From positions 25,518,094 through 25,582,093 of the forward strand of contig CM034610.1 of assembly GCA_020091685.1 (NCBI GenBank): a stretch of 64,000 nt of DNA. The letters run 5' to 3'. The translations under genes and the position numbers were made by a program. Shown in pieces: positions 56,218-64,000 of this stretch; positions within the stretch are counted from its first letter, which is position 1; each line of letters starts with the position of its first letter. This DNA is from Lutjanus erythropterus (Eukaryota; Chordata; Actinopteri; Lutjaniformes; Lutjanidae). The notes beneath the pieces are model-generated. The model was not told the DNA's origin, did not search any database, and was given only the letters and a program-made list of their open reading frames with translations.

Positions 56218-56865
56218 TTAAAGGGATAGTTCGGATTATCTGATGAAGGGTTGTAAGAGGTACTTATTCATAGTCAGCGTTTTTTTTTAACGCTTTACTT
56301 TGCCATCAGACATCCTTCTGAACTGCCGATATATGAGCCAAATACTGAGCTCTCTCCAAACCAACCAAAATCAGTAATTTTACCTCACTGAACACAGGGG
56401 TTGCTGGTCTATTGCTGCCTCGTTCTGTTAGTTTGTTTGTGTTGTTGTGGGTCTTTGGTGTTTTAAAAGGTGAGTTTGGATTCACCAAAGTCACATAATA
56501 ACACAAACAAACCAACTGACTGAGGAAGCGGAAAACCAGCACCTCCCCTGTTCTGTGAGGTAAAATTACTGTTTTTGCCTATGGAGTTTGGTTTGTTTGG
56601 AAAGAGCATTATTTCACTTATATAATGGCCAAAAAATATTCTAAATATGGCGCACACTTAAACTGATATTTGTGTTGTTTTAGGTGGACCTTTTCTAAGT
56701 GGCTAAAACATGTTTTGCTGCTGACTTTGCATAGCAGTGCATCACTGATCTTCCATTCAGGTACTCCTCTCTGCTTCTCCAAACTGGAGGTGCCACAACC
56801 ACAATTAACTGCAGATAAATACATCATACAACCATACCTCAAAAATTCCAAACTATCCCTTTAAC
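56218..56865. mobile_element. TTAA-ended foldback MITE, copy 4
   Basis: It starts ttaaagggatagttcggatt and ends ttccaaactatccctttaa, perfect TTAA-bordered inverted ends. The central arms (ctggtctattgctgcct... and ...gaggaagcggaaaaccag) also pair. Length about 648 bp; the best-preserved termini in the window. Confidence 0.8.
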
Positions 56866-57281
56866 TGATGTTACTGATCAGAAAGGCCGTTTACAAACAG
56901 TTTTAAAGAGGGCACCCCATCTTTGGCGCGCACCATGAAAAGTTGTCATCTTGGTCCATCTACATCCAAAAGGACTGATTGGCTCTGCTTATCTTTTGGT
57001 CATCTGTTCAGATATAAATATAAGTAAATATTTTAATATAAAAAATAAGGCAGGTTTCATTTCTTAAAATGTTGTTTCATGTTCTTCCCAGTGGGATTTG
57101 TCAGCCTACTGTGCATGTCTCACTGTCCACAAAGCCACATGTTGTGTGGTGGTTTGTATTCTTGCACATCAGGCTGAAGAAATCAGAGCAGCTTTCTGCT
57201 TCCTATTCCTCTGTATCAAAGGGATTGTAAAATGGACAATTTAAAAGTGTCTGTGTGCAGCTTCAGGCAAATCTTCTCAGT

Positions 57282-60200
57282 TCATATGGCCTTGACATCG
57301 ATGAGGTGGCTGTGCTGGGCCCCTTGCCTCAGGGTCTTGATTCCCTGCAGCTTGCGGCCGTGAAGTGTGAAGCGGGACCAGGCGGCCAGCTGGAGCAGGG
57401 CACAGGTGATAGGCACGAACACCAACATGTAGAAGCAGCCCAGGCGCAGAGGCGGCGTCCCTGAGCCAGAGGCAACGTCAGGCACGGAAACCAGAGAGTC
57501 CTTCACAGGTTGCCTCTCGAAAATATCATAACCTGGGAAAGAGAAAAAAGTACTTCCTTCAGAGTACGCAAAACACAGATGAATCCTGCTAAAATGTTAC
57601 TAGATTTTAGACTTTCATAAAGATGCAGTCCTGCAATCATTTTGAAGAATATTAGAAGAAACCCACTACTAAAGAGGACCCTGATAAAAACAAATCAAAT
57701 ACACATAATGATTTTAGGTGAATAAACTTGTAAGGTAACAAGAAAAACTCATAAGGTTATATTTGAAATGCATAATTGGCATAACACAATGTCCTTTCTG
57801 GGTGGTTTACAGCTCTGCTAAATAATTTCCAGGAGGAAACCTTGTGCACCACAGAATATGTCAGTCTGCACAGATCTGTCACATTTATCCAGTTAAACTA
57901 GTTGTGCGAGTCACGTTTTGATATTAGAGTTAATACAAAGACCCCGTTCATAAACAGGGCTGGAATTTCAATAATGACCTGAGCAAAATCAGCTACTTGA
58001 TATTTGATCTGACACAAGGAGACATGGAAGCAGCAACCTGTTGCAGCAATTGAAACAAGGTCATTCTGTGCACTTCCTTATGAGGAGCGTTTCAGTCCGT
58101 ACCTGTGTACACACACAACAGCCAGGTGCCGATGAGAGGGGCGAACGTCTGGCCAGGCTTTGTCAACAAGGCCACCATCCCGAAGAGGAGCGCAGAGGCG
58201 GCCTGCTGACGCCGATTCACTACGAAGTCCTCGTCCACCAGATCGGAAATAACCAGCTTCAGCAGCTTGCACGTCCCCTCCGTAAACACCCGGTTACTAA
58301 GAGGCAGAGAAGTCAGGTTACAGTCTGCAGCCACAGTGTGAAGTCTTACAACAAGAGACGTCAGCTGTAATCTTTTTAATCTTCATTTTAAAGATGTTTT
58401 ATCATGTGAACAGGTCTTATGAGCAGTTGTTTATTAAGGGCAGATTGTTAAGTTAATAAAGGTGTGTCAGTTTTAAATCATTTGTTTGTCTCCAAGGAGA
58501 GGAACGGTTACAGTTTCTGACATAATACAACATGCTTACTGTAGGTGTTCCTGTGTGTTCAAGCCACATTACATTGTGTGAAATTCAGTGACGACTTTGT
58601 CTCTTGTGGCTGATACCTTTTAGTATCAGTTCAGTCTGAAGGTTTGAGAGAAAGAACCAAAAGCGTTCACACACTGTTGACGACGACCACGAGTGTGACC
58701 AACACGACTGAACCACACACTCTGTCTGGGCTCAGAGAACATTTGAATCAATAATGAAATAAGATGACTAAGCGCCAAAATGAAAACCTGTAGTACTGTG
58801 GGGGCACAATAATCACGTTTGTTCAACTGTAACTTCTGTCTGCTCTGTAATACATCTATTGTTTGCCTTCCTGAAATAGGACAAGTAAACAAAAGGAGAA
58901 CTAAGAGTCATTAGGTCAGTGTCTGAACACACATTCGTGCCACGCCTGAAAGCACTCAGCACCTTTTCAGTTTCACAGGTTGTCTATCTGGATGACAATT
59001 ATTAAGAGGCAGTGGTATTTTGATGGGCTGTTTGATGTGTTTTCAAGGTACATTTCATTTGACTTCTCTGGTAACTGAGTTTAGTAACAGAATAATGTCA
59101 GTAAGTTAAACTGTTCACTAAAATCTGTGATAGCCATGAAAAGTAGATAGCCTTCCAATTCACGATCAATAATCTTCCTTCTTTTTTAGTTTCCTGTAAG
59201 AGGGGTCTTGACTTTGTTGCTCTTCCTCGTCTTCTCCTTTTTCTCCCATTTTGTGGGGGACAACCCTTTGCGGCAAATGGTTTCAAGCTACATAAATTAA
59301 ACACTCTTGCACATTCTGAGTGATAGAGGCACTAACTGGAGAGAAACAACACAAACTTGGATCTCGTATGTTGAGTTAACCTCGGAAACGTGGACTCTAT
59401 GTGTCCTTGATATGTGTGTTTGTGTATTCAGCTTTGAAAATGAATGAAAATGAATGAAAATGAATGAACCTGAAAAACAGACAAGCACACAAGCTGTCAC
59501 ACACCAAACCCCTGTGCGCTGATGTGTGCGTGTGCGTGGCCATACCTAGCGATGAAGATGCACAGCAGATAAATGTGGTCAGCCCCTGCCAGCAGCATAC
59601 CCGCACTAAGTCCCAGTTTGAGCATAAATAGCCAGCGGATGACCTGGTAAACCCCGTAACGCTGGCACAGTGTCAGGAAATACAAGTTGTTCAGGTGGGG
59701 GGCAATGTAAGAGATGCCTGCGTGGGAGCAAAAGCAGAGCTGGATTAAAAAAAAAAAAAAGACTAATGAACAGAAAGAATAGTAAACAAAATAGACGATA
59801 AATTAATATAAAAGTAGAAATCTGTTCTATTTTAGCCCCAATTAGAGGCTGTCCCTAATGATTCAGGAGATATATTTGACTGCTTTTCAGACATTTTCTT
59901 GCTGTCTTTATCTAGGATGATGATTTCTGGGCAAGAGTGGATTAAATCATCACACTGCATCAAGGTAATCATCCAATTAGTGGCAACTAAAACGTGCTTG
60001 TGACATAAAAAAACTTGTATGCAATTAGCTTGCATTCTACCAGTAACTGCACACCTTCAGTCTGTCAAACTGGTAAAATCACATTCCTCTTACAGTTACT
60101 ATCATCATGACTTCCTCGAACTACTAACCTGTTTTTTATATATATATATATATATATATAATTACTGCAGTTATTAGCTTTGTCTTTTTTTGTGCCCAGC

Positions 60201-63200
60201 CAAACAGAGGATCTGAATTTCTGAGTTATTTCCTTACCGAGCAAGATTGAACCCGTAGAGGCGGAAATATTGTCCGACAGGAGATGTTCCAGGAAAAGAG
60301 GGAAGAAGTTGCTGTTGAAATGGCAGTGAAACACCTGCAGGTGGAGCAGAGACAAAAATATGTTGTAACCTAGTACAGTCAACTGAACAAAACAGACCCA
60401 AAACTAAGGACACACAGTATGGTGAAATGCAAGAAAATTCCAGTTTGCTACTATAACTCAGAATTTTCTTAAATAGTGATTGCTTGTCTGATCAGTTCTT
60501 GTTTTTATAGAAGAAGAAACACATTATAGAAGTCAGACGCTTAACTAAATGCTGTACCACATCGATATGAGACTACTGTGATCCCAAACAAAATATTAAC
60601 TTTAACTTTGTCCATATAATCCACCTGATGTTTTTATCATTTAAATTTTTAACAGGGCTTCTCACTTTGTCTATTCTAGCACTCATGTCACTTCCAATGT
60701 GATTAATATCTTACTTGAACAAGGTTCATCGACACAAACCACATGAAGTTCCTGTGTCTGGAGAGCTGCCTGAGGTACTGTCCAATGGTGACAGGTTTTT
60801 CTGGATGGGTGAGCGGAGCATGGCCAACACTCAGCCTGGAAGCAGAGCAAAAGAAGTGAGATGAAGAGGAAAAACAACACGGTCAATAAACACCGCGGCC
60901 AAATTTATTGAGAATTTCTAAAATCCTTACTCTTTGAGCGTCTGTGCCTCGTTCTGTCTTAGAAGGACTTCCTTTTGGAAACGATGCCGCAGCATCCGAG
61001 ACACTAAGAAAAAGCCCAAAATGGAAAAAGCTGCCAGAGTCACACAGAAGAGACGGAAGGAGTAGAAATCCTCCTTGTCCCAGAAGGAGTACGACAGAAA
61101 CACGGAGATTGAGCCCAGCGCACTGAACACAGAGCAGTGGAAGTTGAGGCGCGTGCGGTCGGCGGCAGACACGGCGAGGTCGGCCATCAGGGCGCTGTGG
61201 TGGAGGTCCACCATGGTGAGGAAACCGTCGTAGAGACACAGGCACAGCAAGAACTGCAGTCCAGGCCTGGCCCACGCCACCCAGAAGGCGAGGAAGGACA
61301 GAGCGAAGAGGGGGCCATTTGTGGAGAGGGCCTTCAGGCGCTTCAGCACCACCTCTGGAGTTATGATCTGAGAGCCGGACCTGGGTGGAAAAACAAACAA
61401 AAATTAGGTTTTAGGATAATTAAGCAATGTCTCTGGTGTAACAAGTCTGATGTTTTGACAAGGGTCAAATAAAGACAAGGCCAAAAGAACTACTAGCATG
61501 TTCTCAAGCCAGTTGAGTTTTTTGTTGGTGCATGGCTGATTTATACTCTATAAGAACCTCTATGTACCTGTGGAGGCGAAATGGTGCATGTCCCTGCCGT
61601 ACAACACCCAGAATAATGTAATCAAGTTTGTTATGTCACCACCGCAGTTTGCTTAAGGATAAGAAAATTCAAACACAGATGACAGCCTCGTGTTTGCTTA
61701 TGTTTGCCCTGATGACGTGTTTACTTTGCCTCATGAGCATTAGTGCACCTGAGAACAGAGAACAGATTTTATGCTGGATCATTTGCATGGGCATGGATGT
61801 ATAAATATCTGCTCTGAGAAACTGCGGTAGAATCTGCAGTTTGACTGGAAAGCCAAAAGAGACAGAAGGGCAGAGGGATGTCAGAATGAGGAAGATGATT
61901 TTCTAAATTTCAGAACACAATCTGTGTATAAACACAAATATACGCGAGGGAAATGTCACTGAGTTTCAGAAAGTAGTTTTTGCCCTTGTGTTTCACTGCA
62001 GGAAGGCCTTTATCATCAGGACTAAACCCAAAATATTCCCAAACAGGGCCAAAGGAGCTTTTCTTTTAATCGAGTCCTATTATTCCCACCATGTGCAGTC
62101 GCAGTGTTTCTCAGCTCAGCTGCCTGTTCCACCAACAGAGACAGACCAGAGGGGATTATTTTTGACGGTATTGAAAATTATAAAAGAGTCGTTTTCATTG
62201 CTTGTATATCTGACAGGCTGAGGCGCAGGTTATTGCATTGTATCGTCTCAGTGGAACTGACAGATTCTCACAATTTATCTTAAACATGACAAAAACTACA
62301 TGGTGAAAAATCGCAGTCGTAACCATTGCTGTGGTAAAGTTTTGCATAATAGGAATTTGCAAAGACAATCACCAGGTAATAATCACTTCTTAATCTCGTT
62401 GACATGTTGTCTGCTATAGTCACAAGCCTAATTGTGTGTTTTTGCAGTGTTTTAAATGTTTACTTAAGTGGAAACCTTATTTATCAGAGCGTGTTCTTGG
62501 AGAAAAAAGCCTTACCAAGGACAAGGACTGCAAGTTAGCTATGGATATAAGCCCTATATGCATTGCATTTTTATTTAAATGTAACACTGTCGACATGTAT
62601 CTTCCCTTTCAAATAAATGAACAAAATAAAAATTTAAAAAGGAAGAAGAAAACAGGACGGACACACTTACTGAGGAGAGCTGAGGAAGGAGCGGTCACTC
62701 AGCCAGCCGAAGAGAGGATCATTCAGACTGTTCCATATAAGGAACACCGTCTGTGGGGCAGCAGACAAGACGACAATAATGAATTATAAAAATCAACAAA
62801 TAAAGGATGAAGATGGCTTGTCGGTTGGCTACAATGTGATATCAAGCATCTACAAATTATAAGAACTCATGTGGGATGATTGTGGATCTAAATTTATTGT
62901 GATACTTATGTAGAGAATGACTTAAGTAGCCAGTTGGACATGGCAATTTTATTATTTTTTTTTTAATTTAAGTACAATTAAGCACTATACTAGCTACTTA
63001 TTGTTTACTGTCTGCCATTGATTTTTGTTGTCTGTGAATCATACACAATTTACAGAACAACTCCAAAAACAGTTTGTGAAATACTTGAGAATACAAGGCG
63101 ATAACATGCATTTCAACGCCATACACTTCAATCAGACATTAAGAGCCAATCACCTTCATTTTGTCTTGCTTTACCCATAAATTTAAAAAAAGAGACAGAC

Positions 63201-63663
63201 ACCATCACCCATAGTTTTTCATAGTTAAACAGATATCATATGCACACTGTACACTGAAACTAGAAGGTCTTCTGGTTATCATAATGCTTATGTTTCTGTA
63301 GTGCACAAATAGTTTTAAATCTAGATAACTATCACATGGTGGCCACCTACCAAACCGGTTAGCAGGACTGACATGCTGACGCTCAGCAGCACTGGGCTGG
63401 CAAATTAGTGCTACATTTGAAGCCTGGACTACAAGTCAAAATTTAGATCATGTGTTATCTGACACAGTTACAGACCAAAATCTCTTGTCACTCACCTCTC
63501 CCACCCAGAAGGAGATTTTATCAATCTTGTAGATGGACACAAACGTCTCCACGTAGTAAAGCAGGAACACATTGTGCAGGATGGAGGTAAACAAGGCCAA
63601 AGAGCCGTAGAGCACTGCAGTAGAGAAGACGCCTTGCCAGCAGCCCCAGACGCTCCTGCCCAT
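57282..63663 (-). CDS. mfsd13a: major facilitator superfamily domain protein 13A-like (TMEM180), complete, 8 coding exons
   Basis: Coding exons (minus): 63496-63663, 62671-62750, 60931-61380, 60715-60835, 60238-60334, 59546-59717, 58103-58296, 57282-57532. The sum is 1533 nt, i.e. 510 aa plus stop (human TMEM180 517). It is a multipass membrane protein of the MFS fold whose substrate is not known. Diagnostic blocks are [96 protein letters not shown], and the final membrane helix [17 protein letters not shown], with tail IDVKAI. About 11-12 hydrophobic segments can be seen. All introns are GT-AG and in phase. It may be a fish paralogue rather than the one-to-one MFSD13A orthologue, which is on another human chromosome (10q24). 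Confidence 0.94.
57533..60237. other. mfsd13a: mfsd13a introns 5-7
   Basis: Introns 57533-58102, 58297-59545 and 59718-60237. They contain a (TA)n run at 60137-60161 and short tgaatgaaaatgaa repeats near 59440-59465. No other feature was recognised. Confidence 0.5.
60137..60161. repeat. (TA)n microsatellite
   Basis: About twelve TA units in an mfsd13a intron. Confidence 0.9.
61381..63495. other. mfsd13a: mfsd13a introns 1-2
   Basis: Introns 61381-62670 and 62751-63495. A/T-rich, without a recognised repeat family or additional exon. Confidence 0.45.
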
Positions 63664-63758
63664 TCTTCTTTCTCAATCACTCTGCTCCGTCTCTTCTCGG
63701 TGCCAAGCTGCAATCATCTCACGGCCTGGCCGACCCAGGGTCACCACCTCATCATAGC
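63664..63758 (-). other. mfsd13a: mfsd13a 5' UTR exon part with two short uORFs
   Basis: An acceptor (tttttgcag) at 63759 shows the leader continues in an upstream exon. The leader contains ATGATGAGGTGGTGA (63755-63741), a four-codon uORF, and a second ATG near 63711 that opens a short frame ending in TGA before the main start. Both are out of frame with the protein. Confidence 0.55.
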
Positions 63759-63894
63759 CTGCAAAAAGTAAACCCAAAAAAAAAACAAGAGGGTAAATCC
63801 ATTTAGATGTGAGAGGATGTATTTCTGAGCATTACTGGAAGTTGTTGCAACACCTCAGGGTTAAATATCAGCATGAGCAACACAAAACAACAAT

Positions 63895-64000
63895 AAAGGG
63901 ATAGGTGGGGTTGTTGACGGTCAGTGTAGATGGCGGTCGGCACACCCCAGTTTGGAGAGGCAGTGGGAGTACTATTGTAGGAAACGAAGCGGTGTACTGC
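63895..64000. mobile_element. TTAA-type foldback MITE, copy 5, cut by the window edge
   Basis: aaagggataggtggggttgt, then gtagatggcggtcggcacac and cccagtttggagaggcagtg, match the left arm of the family (compare 29119 onward). The right part is outside the window. Confidence 0.6.

Larger units (their letters stand above)
54661..57281. other. intergenic DNA right of the 54-kb promoter
   Basis: Contains a LINE 3' end (55130-55385) and a foldback MITE (56218-56865). The rest is A/T-rich, with probable mfsd13a 3' UTR just below 57282. No further gene was recognised. Confidence 0.45.

Noticed and set aside
1-64000. CRISPR array, phage, operon or other prokaryotic system
   Set aside because: All genes are spliced vertebrate genes. 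The repeats are transposon, minisatellite or microsatellite in type, without CRISPR-like regular spacers or cas genes.

Overview
The window is vertebrate nuclear DNA, almost certainly a teleost fish. It has four multi-exon protein genes, all on the minus strand, with GT-AG introns and vertebrate-type orthologues. The introns and intergenic DNA are full of short non-autonomous DNA transposons, L2-type LINE tails and simple repeats of the kind common in percomorph fishes. No prokaryotic, organellar or viral gene was recognised.

Layout in transcription order (right to left). (1) mfsd13a/tmem180-like, 57282-63663: eight coding exons, 510 codons plus stop, a multipass membrane protein of the MFS fold. 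Its 5' leader exon starts at 63758, and the upstream exon(s) lie beyond or near the right edge. (2) arhgap27, 13806-50348 (leader to 50411): 18 coding exons giving about 1000 aa with SH3, three WW, PH and RhoGAP domains. Two further candidate first coding exons, at 37878-37952 and 33353-33433, splice in frame to the same WW exon and would give SH3-less isoforms. A non-coding leader candidate ends at 45905. (3) vps25, 4151-11146: six coding exons, 174 aa, an ESCRT-II subunit. (4) wnk4, 569-1201: coding exon 1 only (211 aa), ending inside the kinase domain. The rest lies to the left of the window.

Every exon was placed by translating the minus strand and requiring GT/AG ends and matching phase. 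The summed coding lengths divide by three for mfsd13a, arhgap27 and vps25. The vps25-wnk4 tandem matches the human 17q21 order VPS25-WNK4, and ARHGAP27 is also on human 17q21, so the block is an old linkage. The four genes have no obvious common pathway: chloride-sensing kinase signalling, endosomal sorting, Rho GTPase control and an orphan transporter-like protein.

The 50.4-57.3 kb interval between arhgap27 and mfsd13a holds a promoter-like cluster near 54.2-54.65 kb (NRF1-like, ETS-like and two TCTCGCGAGA sites), an unassigned plus-strand ORF, and long T/G-rich repeat arrays. The least ordinary sequence features are the alternative arhgap27 starts, a family of TTAA-ended palindromic (foldback) elements present in at least four copies plus one cut by the window edge, and two cases of one transposon nested in another.
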